The notes below the pieces were generated by a model. That model ran no database searches. It was given only the letters and a program-made list of their open reading frames with translations, and was not told the DNA's origin. 64,000 nt of DNA, taken from Mariniphaga sp041686935 (GTDB lineage: Bacteria > Bacteroidota > Bacteroidia > Bacteroidales > Prolixibacteraceae). The position numbers and the translations under genes are program-made. The DNA lies in assembly GCA_041686935.1 (NCBI GenBank), contig JAWLCW010000021.1:49647-113646 (forward strand), in the 5' to 3' direction. Each line of letters begins with the position of its first letter. Positions within the stretch are counted from its first letter, which is position 1. This document shows positions 24,910 through 34,141 of this stretch, piece by piece.

Positions 24910-26346
24910 ATGATCAAAAATCATTTAAAGGCACTTTTAACCCAGAAGTTACCTTTTGACCCAACTGGTTGCCAATCAGAATTAATCGCTGGTTTGGCCG
25001 GCTTTATTTCCTCTGAAGAACAGGATAAAATAATGTTGATAAAAGGTTTTGCCGGCACTGGAAAAACCACTATGATTAATGTTTTGACCCAAACACTGAA
25101 ATTGCTGAAAATCTCTGTTGTTTTGATGGCTCCAACAGGCCGGGCCGCCAAAGTAATGTCAGGTTATACCTCGATGCCCGCATTCACCATTCATAAAAAA
25201 ATTTACAGACAGCAATCTTCTGCTGATGGAATGGGCAGATTTGTTCTGGATAAAAATTTGCATAAAGACACTTGGTTTGTGGTTGACGAAGCGTCAATGA
25301 TTTCAAATGAGAACAACGAGTTTTCAGTTTTTGGAAGTGGCAGACTGTTGGATGATTTGCTGGAATATGTTTATTCAGGTACCAATTGCCGGTTGGTTCT
25401 GGTTGGCGATACCGCACAGCTTCCTCCGGTTGGTCTGACGGTAAGTCCTGCGCTTAATGCTGTTGGTTTGAAAGAACATGGCTTTGAAGTGGCGGAATAT
25501 ATATTAACTGAAGTGGTCAGGCAAGCTTCCGGTTCAGGAATTCTTTCCTGTGCCACTCAAATCAGAAAATATATTGAAGAGGATAATCCAAAAGGCTTTT
25601 TTCAATTTAATCTGAATCATTTTGATGATGTTGTTCGGATTTCAGGAGAAGAACTTATTGAGCGTATTTCCTCATGCTACGATAAATATGGGATTTTTGA
25701 CACAACAATTGTAATCCGATCAAATAAGAGAGCCAATTTGTATAACAAAGGAATAAGGGGTTCTATTCTGTACCGGGAAAATGAAATGGAGAAAGGTGAT
25801 TTGCTGATGATAGTTAAAAACAATTATTATTGGATTGACGAGGATAAAAAGCTCGATTTTATAGCAAACGGCGATATTGCTGAGGTAATATCTATTTATG
25901 GTTACGAGGAATTGTACGGGTTTCGTTTTGCTGATGTTTGCCTTCGGTTTGTTGATTATGAAGATGTTGAAATAGACTGTAAAATATTTCTCGATACACT
26001 TGCAATAGAATCGGCATCCTTTTCGTCCGGGCAGAACCGGCAGCTATTCGAAGCTGTTTCAGAAGATTATCAGGAGATAAGGAATAAACAGAAACGATGG
26101 AAAAAAATTAGAGAAAACCCATATTTTAATGCACTTCAGGTTAAATACGCCTACGCACTAACCTGCCATAAAGCACAAGGCGGCCAGTGGAAAGCGGTTT
26201 TTGTTGACCACGGCTACCTGGTAGAAGATATGCTTGATAGGGAATACTACCGTTGGCTTTACACCGCATTTACACGCCCGGTAGAAAAACTTTTTCTTGT
26301 TAATTTTAATAAGAATTTTTTTGAAGAACAGGAAAAGAAAAATTAG
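24910..26346 (+). CDS. RecD-like superfamily 1 DNA helicase
   Basis: 478-aa AAA ATPase (start ATG 24910; a TTG eight codons upstream is rejected). Walker A is KGFAGTGKTTMI (about 43-54), motif Ia VVLMAPTGRAAKVM, Walker B WFVVDEASMIS, motif III LVLVGDTAQLPPVG, and the C-terminal UvrD-C-2 domain ALTCHKAQGGQWKAVFVD with YTAFTRPVEKLFLV. This is the RecD/RecD2/Dda group of 5'-to-3' helicases. No RecB or RecC is adjacent, so it works alone or in replication and repair. Convergent with rnz, whose stop lies 4 bp away. Confidence 0.9.
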   Translation: MIKNHLKALLTQKLPFDPTGCQSELIAGLAGFISSEEQDKIMLIKGFAGTGKTTMINVLTQTLKLLKISVVLMAPTGRAAKVMSGYTSMPAFTIHKKIYRQQSSADGMGRFVLDKNLHKDTWFVVDEASMISNENNEFSVFGSGRLLDDLLEYVYSGTNCRLVLVGDTAQLPPVGLTVSPALNAVGLKEHGFEVAEYILTEVVRQASGSGILSCATQIRKYIEEDNPKGFFQFNLNHFDDVVRISGEELIERISSCYDKYGIFDTTIVIRSNKRANLYNKGIRGSILYRENEMEKGDLLMIVKNNYYWIDEDKKLDFIANGDIAEVISIYGYEELYGFRFADVCLRFVDYEDVEIDCKIFLDTLAIESASFSSGQNRQLFEAVSEDYQEIRNKQKRWKKIRENPYFNALQVKYAYALTCHKAQGGQWKAVFVDHGYLVEDMLDREYYRWLYTAFTRPVEKLFLVNFNKNFFEEQEKKN

Positions 26347-26350
26347 CTGT

Positions 26351-27268
26351 TCAGGAACTAATAGTATAGGATTGACCATCAATTGCCTCTTCGGTTTTTT
26401 TGAACACATTTCTCGCTTCCTCAAGGAATGGTTCCACGGTTTTGTATCTTGACGAGAAATGGCCGATAATTAACCTGTCTGCCTCTGCCATTTTTGCCAT
26501 TTTAGCAGCATCAAGTGCTGTGGAGTGGAATGTTTTGTCGGCCCAGTCGCGCAATTCTTCTGTAAAAGTTGCTTCATGGTACAGCAAGTTTACACCCTTA
26601 ATTATTTCGGCAACAGGCGGATGAAAAGCTGTATCGGAGCAAAATGCATACGAAAGGGGCGGCGGCGGGGGAGTGGTGAGATTAATATTGGGAATGATTT
26701 CCCCATTTTCGGTTAAAAAATCAGCTCCCTGTTTAATGGCTTTTATTTGTGCAACAGGAATTTTATACTGCTGAATGTATTCCTTTAATATATTGCGCTC
26801 TTTTTGTTTTTCTCGGAATAAAAAACCGCAGCAGTTTATACTGTGCTTCAGCGGAAATGAAACAACTTCCATTCTTTTATCTTCATAAATAAGTTGTGCC
26901 TTTTTAAAGTTCAGCGGATGAAAAATGACTTTAAACTGTAAATCACCTTTTAAGAAATCGAGTTGCGGCTGAATGATATCTTTTAGCTGCGAGGGTGAAT
27001 AAATATGGATATCGTTTTTTAACCCAAGCAAATTAAACGTCGAAATCAGCCCTATTAATCCATAGTAATGATCGCCGTGCAGGTGGGAGATAAAAATGTG
27101 TTTAATTTTTCCAAAACCAATTTTTTGCCGCCTGATTTGAATCTGGGTTCCCTCACCACAGTCAATTAAAAAAAACCGCCCCGATGCATCAAGCACCTGG
27201 GCGGTTGGGTATCTTTCAGAAGTAGGTGTAGCAGAACTGCTTCCCAGTATGGTTAACGTTAAAGCCAT
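26351..27268 (-). CDS. rnz: Ribonuclease Z
   Basis: 305-aa metallo-beta-lactamase-fold endonuclease that trims tRNA 3' ends. The zinc motif is FISHLHGDHYYGLIGL (about 60-75). Further ligands lie in PLKHSINCCGFLF, FCSDTAF and the C-terminal RLIIGHFSSRYK (HFSxRY), which marks RNase Z. Length is typical of the short bacterial form. It follows the STAS gene by 6 bp, an order I know from other Bacteroidota. Confidence 0.95.
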   Translation of the reverse strand: MALTLTILGSSSATPTSERYPTAQVLDASGRFFLIDCGEGTQIQIRRQKIGFGKIKHIFISHLHGDHYYGLIGLISTFNLLGLKNDIHIYSPSQLKDIIQPQLDFLKGDLQFKVIFHPLNFKKAQLIYEDKRMEVVSFPLKHSINCCGFLFREKQKERNILKEYIQQYKIPVAQIKAIKQGADFLTENGEIIPNINLTTPPPPPLSYAFCSDTAFHPPVAEIIKGVNLLYHEATFTEELRDWADKTFHSTALDAAKMAKMAEADRLIIGHFSSRYKTVEPFLEEARNVFKKTEEAIDGQSYTISS

Positions 27269-27274
27269 TGCTGC

Positions 27275-27628
27275 CTACATCTCCATCTTTTTTTTGAGCA
27301 GCGCTTCAGCCTCTTCTGTTGTTTTTGTTATAAGAAGTACAGTGTGAAGCATCGAAATTCGTATCAAATGATCTACATCAGGTTGCAATCCGCAAATGAT
27401 AAATGTTCCAATGATGTCTTCACATAACCTGTTTCCGACTAATATGGCCCTTAACCCCGATGAATCGCAGTATTTACACTGGCTTAAATCGAGCACAATA
27501 TTCTTCTCACCATTGTTAGTCAGTATCACAAACTCTGCTTTTAAATCAGGTGCAGTGTTTGTATCAAGCCTGTCGGCATCTACCTTAACAAGAGTAAACC
27601 CTTCTTTTTTAAGAATTTCAGTTGACAT
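27275..27628 (-). CDS. STAS-domain protein (anti-sigma factor antagonist type)
   Basis: 117-aa single STAS domain. The core is NIVLDLSQCKYCDSSGLRAI, with the serine of CDSSGLRA being the residue phosphorylated in SpoIIAA/RsbV proteins. The start and end strands are seen as FTLVKVDADRLDTN and FIICGLQPDVDHLI. Such proteins bind a serine kinase or anti-sigma factor. None is encoded nearby, so the partner is elsewhere. It is cotranscribed with rnz (6 bp). Confidence 0.88.
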   Translation of the reverse strand: MSTEILKKEGFTLVKVDADRLDTNTAPDLKAEFVILTNNGEKNIVLDLSQCKYCDSSGLRAILVGNRLCEDIIGTFIICGLQPDVDHLIRISMLHTVLLITKTTEEAEALLKKKMEM

Positions 27629-27675
27629 GGTACAATTTACGAAATTCCGGTAATATTAGGTAACCGGAATTGGAT

Positions 27676-29787
27676 TTATTTTTCGCTATCTTCTTTTTTC
27701 TGCTTTTTCTCTTTTTTCTCGAGTTGAGTTTTAAGAGCAGCCAAATCGGAAATATCGCCTAAAGTGGTTTTCTCAATGTTGTCGTTCACTGCTTTTACTG
27801 CTTTTTTCGTAGAGCGCGACTGCGTTTTACGTTTTGAAGTATCTTCAGCACGTTTTTCATCTTCATAAACCCTTGAGTGCGAAACAATAATCCGCTTAGC
27901 AGACTTGTTAAATTCGATAACTTTAAAATCCAGTTTTTCGTCTTGTTTAGCTTGTGTACCGTCTTCTTTTACCAGGTGGCGTGGTGTTGCAAATCCTTCA
28001 ACTCCGTAAGGAAGGGCAACAACAGCACCTTTATCCATCAGATCAACCACAGTACCTTCGTGAATGGAATCAGTGGTAAAAATGGTTTCAAACACATCCC
28101 ATGGATTTTCTTCCAGTTGTTTGTGTCCAAGACTCAAACGGCGGTTTTCCGTGTCGATATCAAGCACAACCACTTCAATTTCTTCGCCAATGGAAGTGAA
28201 TTCCGAAGGGTGTTTTATTTTTTTAGTCCAGCTTAAATCTGAAATGTGAATCAATCCGTCAACACCTTCTGCTATTTCAACAAATACACCAAAGTTGGTG
28301 AAATTGCGAACAACAGCTTTGTGTTGTGTTCCAACACCATAATTTTCTTCGATTTTTTCCCATGGATCTGATTTCAACTGTTTCATACCCAGCGACATTT
28401 TGCGGTCTTCCCGGTCGAGGGTAAGAATTTCGGCTTCTATTTCATCGCCTACCTTCAGAAAATCCTGGGCACTGCGCAAGTGCTGGCTCCATGACATTTC
28501 CGAAACGTGAGTCAACCCTTCAACTCCCGGAGCAATTTCAACAAATGCACCGTAGTCGGCAAGTACCACAACTTTTCCTTTAACGGTATCGCCCACTTTC
28601 AGGTTTTCATCCAGTTTATCCCATGGGTGCGGTGTAAGCTGTTTCAGACCCAGCGCAATGCGTTTTTTGTCGTCGTCGAAATCGAGGATAACCACATTCA
28701 GTTTCTGATCCAGTTCAACAATTTCACTTGGATGAGAAATACGTCCCCAGGAAAGGTCGGTGATGTGAATAAGTCCGTCCACGCCGCCAAGGTCCATGAA
28801 TACACCGTAGGAAGTAATATTTTTGACTGTTCCTTCCAGTACCTGGCCTTTTTCCAGTTTGGCAATAATTTCTTTTTTCTGCTGCTCCAGTTCGGCTTCA
28901 ATCAATGCTTTATGCGAAACGACCACATTACGGTATTCGTGGTTGATTTTAACCACTTTGAATTCCATTGTTTTACCAACAAATATGTCGTAGTCACGAA
29001 TTGGTTTCACATCGATTTGTGAACCGGGAAGGAATGCTTCAATGCCAAATACATCTACAATCATACCGCCTTTTGTGCGGCACTTGATGTATCCTTTTAT
29101 GATTTCGTCTTTCTCCAATGCCTCGTTTACACGATCCCATGAGCGGGTAGCACGAGCTTTTTTGTGAGAAAGTATCATCTGGCCTTTTTTGTCCTCAAGG
29201 CTTTCGATGTAAACATCTACTTTGTCGCCTATTTTCAGCTCAGGGTTGTAACGGAACTCGTTCAAACTCACAATACCGTCCGATTTGTAGCCAATATCAA
29301 CAACAACTTCGCGTTTGTTTAATGCAATAACAGTACCTTCCAGTACTTCTTTTTCGGTTACGGTGTTGAGTGTGTTGTCATACATTTTTTCCAGATCACC
29401 CCTTTGTTTGTCGGAATAGGCGTCTAATCCGCTTTCCAGGCTGTCCCAGTCAAATTCGGCAGTTTCTTCTGTTTCTTTTTCTTCTTTGATTTCAGTTGGC
29501 TCACCAGGAGTTTCTTCCGCTTTTTTTTCCACAGAAATTACTTCCTCTTCAGTTGTAACCTCCTGACTTTTTTCTTCTTCAGCTTCAACTGTTTTTTCTT
29601 CAGCTTTTACCGGCTCATCAACTTTTGCCTTTTCAGATTTTGCTTCTGCAACTTCTTTTTCAGGTTCTTCAGCGGTTTTTTCCGCTTTAGGTGTTTCCTT
29701 TTTTTCGGGAGTTTTTTCTTCCTGAACAGGAACTTCAGGTGCTTTTGGAGCTTCCTGCTCTACTTTTTCATTTTTCTTTTCAGTCAT
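27676..29787 (-). CDS. rpsA: 30S ribosomal protein S1 with acidic N-terminal extension
   Basis: 703-aa mRNA-binding ribosomal protein. About 150 N-terminal residues are a Glu/Lys/Pro/Ala-rich low-complexity arm, which ends in a short motif EFDWDSLESGLDAYSD. Six S1 RNA-binding repeats follow, for example VLEGTVIALNKREVVVDIGY, VLEGTVKNITSYGVFMDLGG and KAVVRNFTNFGVFVEIAEG. E. coli S1 has six repeats but no such arm. Extended S1 proteins are common in Bacteroidota, where translation relies little on Shine-Dalgarno pairing. A near-ideal promoter lies upstream. Confidence 0.95.
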   Translation of the reverse strand: MTEKKNEKVEQEAPKAPEVPVQEEKTPEKKETPKAEKTAEEPEKEVAEAKSEKAKVDEPVKAEEKTVEAEEEKSQEVTTEEEVISVEKKAEETPGEPTEIKEEKETEETAEFDWDSLESGLDAYSDKQRGDLEKMYDNTLNTVTEKEVLEGTVIALNKREVVVDIGYKSDGIVSLNEFRYNPELKIGDKVDVYIESLEDKKGQMILSHKKARATRSWDRVNEALEKDEIIKGYIKCRTKGGMIVDVFGIEAFLPGSQIDVKPIRDYDIFVGKTMEFKVVKINHEYRNVVVSHKALIEAELEQQKKEIIAKLEKGQVLEGTVKNITSYGVFMDLGGVDGLIHITDLSWGRISHPSEIVELDQKLNVVILDFDDDKKRIALGLKQLTPHPWDKLDENLKVGDTVKGKVVVLADYGAFVEIAPGVEGLTHVSEMSWSQHLRSAQDFLKVGDEIEAEILTLDREDRKMSLGMKQLKSDPWEKIEENYGVGTQHKAVVRNFTNFGVFVEIAEGVDGLIHISDLSWTKKIKHPSEFTSIGEEIEVVVLDIDTENRRLSLGHKQLEENPWDVFETIFTTDSIHEGTVVDLMDKGAVVALPYGVEGFATPRHLVKEDGTQAKQDEKLDFKVIEFNKSAKRIIVSHSRVYEDEKRAEDTSKRKTQSRSTKKAVKAVNDNIEKTTLGDISDLAALKTQLEKKEKKQKKEDSEK

Positions 29788-29840
29788 GTAATTCTTAATA
29801 AATTAATAAGTTAGACATTATTATTGTTCCAAATCGCGCG

Positions 29841-29871
29841 CAAAAATATAACTTAATTCACTTATTTCAAA
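29841..29871 (-). promoter_or_regulatory. rpsA promoter, perfect TTTG-N19-TAnnTTTG
   Basis: On the minus strand TTTG (29871-29868) is followed by 19 bp and TATTTTTG (29848-29841) then C. Both boxes match the Bacteroidota housekeeping consensus exactly at the usual spacing. The -7 box lies 54 bp before the rpsA start codon. It is the best promoter I found in this window. Confidence 0.75.
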
Positions 29872-29984
29872 GGTTTTCAGTATTTTATTTTGGTTCACCG
29901 GAATTTTAACATCAAATAAAACACCTCCAAAAAGGAACAGTTGGTTTTATTGCCTTTGGTTGGTAGCAGGCCAACGAATTTTAT

Positions 29985-29992
29985 TAATTTTG
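29985..29992 (+). promoter_or_regulatory. Candidate -7 element of the rfb operon
   Basis: TAATTTTG matches TAnnTTTG and lies 34 bp before the rfbA start. A TTG at 29960-29962 is 22 bp upstream and could act as a weak -33 box. Confidence 0.45.
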
Positions 29993-30026
29993 AACTTCAT
30001 TTTAAATAATTATTAAACCAAATAGC

Positions 30027-30908
30027 ATGAAAGGAATTATTCTCGCGGGTGGTGCCGGCACAAGGCTTTATCCAATAACACGTTCGATTTCAAAGCAAAT
30101 TATTCCGGTTTATGACAAACCGATGATTTATTACCCGCTGTCTGTATTAATGCTGGCAGGAATTCAGGAAATATTAATTATTTCAACACCAACAGATATT
30201 AAATTATATGAGGAACTTTTTGGCACAGGAAAACAACTTGGACTGAAAATTTCCTATAAAATTCAACCTTCACCCGACGGTCTGGCCCAGGCATTTATTT
30301 TAGGCGAAGAGTTTATTGGTAAAGATAATGTTTGCCTGATATTGGGCGACAATATTTTTTACGGTTACAAATTCAGATCGATTGTTGAAAAATGCGCTGA
30401 ACTTGAAGACGGCGCCATTGTTTTTGGTTATTTTGTGAAAGACCCGCAAAGATATGGAGTGGTTGAATTCGATGAGGAAAGAAAAGTGGTTTCCATTGAG
30501 GAAAAACCCGAAAAGCCCAAATCCAACTACGCGGTTACAGGATTGTACTTTTACTCAAACGATGTGGTGGAAAAAGCCAAAAGCCTGAAACCTTCAGCGC
30601 GTGGCGAACTCGAAATTACCGATCTCAACCGGCTTTATTTAGAGGAAAACCGGCTGAATGTTAAATTGCTTGGACGTGGTTTTGCATGGCTCGATACCGG
30701 AACACACGACAGTTTGCTGCAGGCATCCAATTATATTGCTACTATAGAGCAGAGGCAGGGTTTGAAGGTTTCATGTATTGAAGAAATAGCTTTTAAGAAG
30801 GGATTTATTTCAAGGGAACAACTGATTGAACTGGCTAAACCGCTGAGTAAAAATCAGTACGGAGAATATCTTTTGCGACTGGCCGAAAATCAATTTTTCT
30901 CATTTTAA
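30027..30908 (+). CDS. rfbA: Glucose-1-phosphate thymidylyltransferase
   Basis: 293-aa nucleotidyltransferase joining dTTP and glucose 1-phosphate to dTDP-glucose, first step of dTDP-L-rhamnose synthesis. Motifs: IILAGGAGTRLYPITRSISK (pyrophosphorylase loop), VYDKPMIYYPLSVLMLAGI, LGDNIFYG (metal and nucleotide binding), EEKPEKPKSNYAVTGLYFY and FAWLDTGTHDSL. Length is standard. First gene of a compact operon with rfbC and rfbD and a sugar phosphomutase that can supply its substrate. Confidence 0.97.
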   Translation: MKGIILAGGAGTRLYPITRSISKQIIPVYDKPMIYYPLSVLMLAGIQEILIISTPTDIKLYEELFGTGKQLGLKISYKIQPSPDGLAQAFILGEEFIGKDNVCLILGDNIFYGYKFRSIVEKCAELEDGAIVFGYFVKDPQRYGVVEFDEERKVVSIEEKPEKPKSNYAVTGLYFYSNDVVEKAKSLKPSARGELEITDLNRLYLEENRLNVKLLGRGFAWLDTGTHDSLLQASNYIATIEQRQGLKVSCIEEIAFKKGFISREQLIELAKPLSKNQYGEYLLRLAENQFFSF

Positions 30909-30915
30909 ATATGTT

Positions 30916-31479
30916 ATGAAGGTCATTAAAACAGATATACCTGGATTGTTAATAATTGAACCTAAAGTTCATGGTGATTCAAGAGGTTATTTTTTTGAAT
31001 CATGGCAACAGGATGATTATGGGAAGGCAGGAATTCATTCAAATTTTATTCAGGATAACGAATCGAAATCGGTATTTGGAGTTGTCCGGGGGCTTCATTA
31101 CCAGTTGAAACCCTGGTCGCAGGCCAAGTTGGTGCGGGTGATAGAGGGTTGCGTTTACGATGTGGCCCTCGATTTACGAAAAGGTTCGCCTACCTTCGGG
31201 ATGTGGTTTGGAATGAAACTCGACGGTGAGTCCAAAAAACAACTTTTCATTCCCCGCGGTTTTGCGCATGGATTTTCCGTGCTGAGCGAAACGGCCATTT
31301 TCTCGTATAAAATTGATAACGTATATGACCGCGACGCAGAGCGTTCTATTAATATTAACGATCCGGAACTGAAAATTGACTGGCAACTGGGAACTCAAAG
31401 TCCAATTGTTTCAGAAAAAGATTTGAACGCCCCTTTATTTAAAGAAGCCGAAATGAATTTTAATTTTCAAGCGCAATGA
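30916..31479 (+). CDS. rfbC: dTDP-4-dehydrorhamnose 3,5-epimerase
   Basis: 187-aa cupin-fold epimerase acting on dTDP-4-keto-6-deoxyglucose. Conserved parts are DSRGYFFESW, DNESKSVFGVVRGLHYQ with the active-site His, LVRVIEGCVYDVALDLRKGS and FIPRGFAHGFSVLSE. It starts 7 bp after rfbA and overlaps rfbD by 4 bp (ATGA), so expression is tightly coupled. Confidence 0.97.
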   Translation: MKVIKTDIPGLLIIEPKVHGDSRGYFFESWQQDDYGKAGIHSNFIQDNESKSVFGVVRGLHYQLKPWSQAKLVRVIEGCVYDVALDLRKGSPTFGMWFGMKLDGESKKQLFIPRGFAHGFSVLSETAIFSYKIDNVYDRDAERSININDPELKIDWQLGTQSPIVSEKDLNAPLFKEAEMNFNFQAQ

Positions 31480-32348
31480 AAATACTGGTTACCGGAGCAT
31501 ACGGACAACTGGGAAACGAGCTAAAGGAATTGTCAGTTAATTATCCCGAATGGCAATTTCTTTTTACTGATGTGGATTCTCTTGATATTACCGATGAAAA
31601 AAAAGTTGAGGATTTTTGCCGGGAGAACAGACCAGATTTTTTTGTGAATTGCGCGGCATACACTGCAGTTGACCGAGCCGAATCGGATGCAGAATTAACG
31701 CGAAAGGTGAATGCTCTGGCACCGGAAATTTTAGCATGGGCAGCAAAACGTTTCGGGGCCGGATTTATTCACATTTCTACCGATTACGTTTTTGATGGCC
31801 GGGCTTTCAGACCTTATGAAGAAATTGATTCGGTAAATCCGCAGGGAGTTTACGGGAAAACGAAACTGGAGGGGGAACAGTTAGTCCGAAAGCAAAACCA
31901 GGAGGCGGTAATTATTCGCACTTCATGGCTTTATTCTGCATTCGGGAATAATTTTGTAAAAACCATGCTCAAACTTGGCCATGAACGTGAAATGCTGAAA
32001 GTGGTTTACGACCAGGTTGGAACACCCACTTATGCAGCCGATTTGGCACAAGCAATTCTTGTCATGGTAAATATTTTTCAAAATCAACCGGGAAAATTTG
32101 TTCCCGGAATTTATCATTATTCAAACGAAGGTGTGGCGAGCTGGTTTGATTTTGCAAAAGTCATTTTCGAGCTGGCCCCGATGGACTGTAAAGTACTTCC
32201 TGTTTTATCGGAAGAATTCCCTGCTGCAGCAAAACGGCCGCCCTATAGCGTATTGAATAAATCGAAAATAAAAACTACTTTTAATCTGGAAATTCCTTAC
32301 TGGAAAGAAAGTCTGAAAATTTGCATAGATAAACTTCAAAAGAAATAA
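31476..32348 (+). CDS. rfbD: dTDP-4-dehydrorhamnose reductase
   Basis: 290-aa short-chain-dehydrogenase-like enzyme that makes dTDP-L-rhamnose with NAD(P)H. N-terminal binding loop MKILVTGAYGQLGNELKEL, substrate segment NCAAYTAVDRAESD, ISTDYVFDG with catalytic Ser/Thr, and the Tyr-x3-Lys pair in YGKTKLEGE. It overlaps rfbC and is followed after 4 bp by the phosphomutase. RfbB, the 4,6-dehydratase of the same pathway, is not in this cluster. Confidence 0.96.
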   Translation: MKILVTGAYGQLGNELKELSVNYPEWQFLFTDVDSLDITDEKKVEDFCRENRPDFFVNCAAYTAVDRAESDAELTRKVNALAPEILAWAAKRFGAGFIHISTDYVFDGRAFRPYEEIDSVNPQGVYGKTKLEGEQLVRKQNQEAVIIRTSWLYSAFGNNFVKTMLKLGHEREMLKVVYDQVGTPTYAADLAQAILVMVNIFQNQPGKFVPGIYHYSNEGVASWFDFAKVIFELAPMDCKVLPVLSEEFPAAAKRPPYSVLNKSKIKTTFNLEIPYWKESLKICIDKLQKK

Positions 32349-32352
32349 TACC

Positions 32353-34098
32353 ATGGAAAATAAAGAATTACTGAAACAGGTTCGCGAAAAAGCACAGGAA
32401 TGGCTTTCGGAAACTTACGACGAAGAAACCCGAAAAGAGGTAAAACGCATGTTGGATGCTGCAGATCCAACCAAACTGATTGATTCGTTTTACAAAAATC
32501 TCGAATTCGGAACAGGTGGATTACGAGGAATAATGGGTGCCGGAACAAACCGTGTGAACAGATATACCATTGGGGCTGCCAACCAGGGCCTTTCCAATTA
32601 TCTGAAGAAAAATTTTGCCGACCTGCCTCAAATAAAAGTAGCTATTGGGCACGACTGCCGCAACAACAGCCGGACTTATGCCGAAAGCAGTGCCAAAGTT
32701 TTTGCTGCAAATGGAATAAAAGCTTATTTGTTTGAAGATTTGCGCCCAACTCCCGAACTTTCATTTGCCATCAGGGAATTGGGGTGCCAAAGCGGAATAA
32801 TCCTTACCGCTTCGCATAATCCCAAAGAATACAACGGGTACAAAGCCTATTGGGACGACGGATCCCAGATTGTGGCGCCACACGATGTGAATATTGTGAA
32901 CGAGGTTTCAAAAGTGAAGGTGGAAGACATTAAGTTTGACGGACCGGATGACCTTATTGAAATAATGGGCGAAGAAATGGATGAAAAATTTCTGGAAATG
33001 GTAAAAACTGTTTCTATTTCGCCCGATGTGGTTGAAAGACACAAAAACATGAAAATTGTTTTTACGCCCATCCACGGAACCACAGTAAAACTGGTGCCTG
33101 CAGCACTTCGGAGATTTGGTTTTACCAATATTATCAATATTCCCGAACAAGATGTGGTAAGCGGCGATTTCCCAACAGTGATTTCGCCCAATCCTGAAGA
33201 TGTGGCTGCCATGGAAATGGCCATTAAAAAGGCTGAAGAAGTGGATGCGGATTTGGTTATGGCCAGCGATCCCGATGGTGATCGTCTGGGTGTGGCCGTA
33301 AAAAACGATAAGGGGAAATATATCATTGTTAACGGAAATCAAACCGCGCTTATCTTCATTTACTACATTATTACCAAAATGAAAGAAGCCGGTAAAATGA
33401 AGGGAAATGAATATGTGGTGAAAACCATTGTTTCCACAGAGTTAATTGCTGAAATTGCCCGGAAAAACAATATAGGCTATTACGATGTTTACACCGGATT
33501 TAAGTTCATTGCAGAGGTAATTCGCGACCTTGAGGGAAAGAAAAAATACATCGGGGGAGGGGAGGAAAGTTTTGGATTTATGCCTGCCGATTTTGTCCGT
33601 GACAAGGATGCTGTTTCTTCGTGTGCTTTAATGGCAGAAATTGCCGCATGGGCAATAGATAACGGTAAAACGCTGTATGAACTACTGCAGGATATATATC
33701 TGGAATATGGCTACTCCAAAGAAAAACTGAAATCTGTTGTCAGGCCAGGCAAAAAAGGTGCCGATGAAATTCGAAAAATGATGAATGATTTTCGGAACAA
33801 ACCACCCCGCGAATTGGGAGGATCACCAATGGAATGGGTAAAAGATTATTCCATCCTTGTTGCCAAAAACCTGATTACGGACGAAGAAAAAAAGATCGAC
33901 CAGAAAGTGACTTCCAATGTGCTGCAATTTTTCACCAGGGGCGGAACCAAAATTTCAGTAAGGCCTTCGGGAACGGAGCCTAAAATTAAGTTTTATTTTG
34001 AAGTGAAAGGTGAACTGAAATCGCGGGATGATTTTGACGAAGCTGAAAAAACAGCCGATGCTAAAATTGAAGCGATTATGAATGAGTTGGGACTTTAG
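32353..34098 (+). CDS. Phospho-sugar mutase (phosphoglucomutase/phosphomannomutase family)
   Basis: 581-aa alpha-D-phosphohexomutase. Visible are the phosphoserine loop GIILTASHNPKEYNGYK, the metal-binding DPDGDRLGV (about 315), the sugar-binding GGGEESFGF, and the C-terminal phosphate-binding RPSGTEPKIKFYFEV. The long form, with an N-terminal extra region (ETRKEVKRMLDA), corresponds to the PgcA-type enzymes. It lies 4 bp after rfbD, which suggests it turns glucose 6-phosphate into glucose 1-phosphate for RfbA. Substrate choice between glucose and mannose forms is inferred. Confidence 0.93.
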   Translation: MENKELLKQVREKAQEWLSETYDEETRKEVKRMLDAADPTKLIDSFYKNLEFGTGGLRGIMGAGTNRVNRYTIGAANQGLSNYLKKNFADLPQIKVAIGHDCRNNSRTYAESSAKVFAANGIKAYLFEDLRPTPELSFAIRELGCQSGIILTASHNPKEYNGYKAYWDDGSQIVAPHDVNIVNEVSKVKVEDIKFDGPDDLIEIMGEEMDEKFLEMVKTVSISPDVVERHKNMKIVFTPIHGTTVKLVPAALRRFGFTNIINIPEQDVVSGDFPTVISPNPEDVAAMEMAIKKAEEVDADLVMASDPDGDRLGVAVKNDKGKYIIVNGNQTALIFIYYIITKMKEAGKMKGNEYVVKTIVSTELIAEIARKNNIGYYDVYTGFKFIAEVIRDLEGKKKYIGGGEESFGFMPADFVRDKDAVSSCALMAEIAAWAIDNGKTLYELLQDIYLEYGYSKEKLKSVVRPGKKGADEIRKMMNDFRNKPPRELGGSPMEWVKDYSILVAKNLITDEEKKIDQKVTSNVLQFFTRGGTKISVRPSGTEPKIKFYFEVKGELKSRDDFDEAEKTADAKIEAIMNELGL

Positions 34099-34141
34099 CC
34101 AGACAATTAATTATAAATCAACTAAATAAAATTATTACAAA

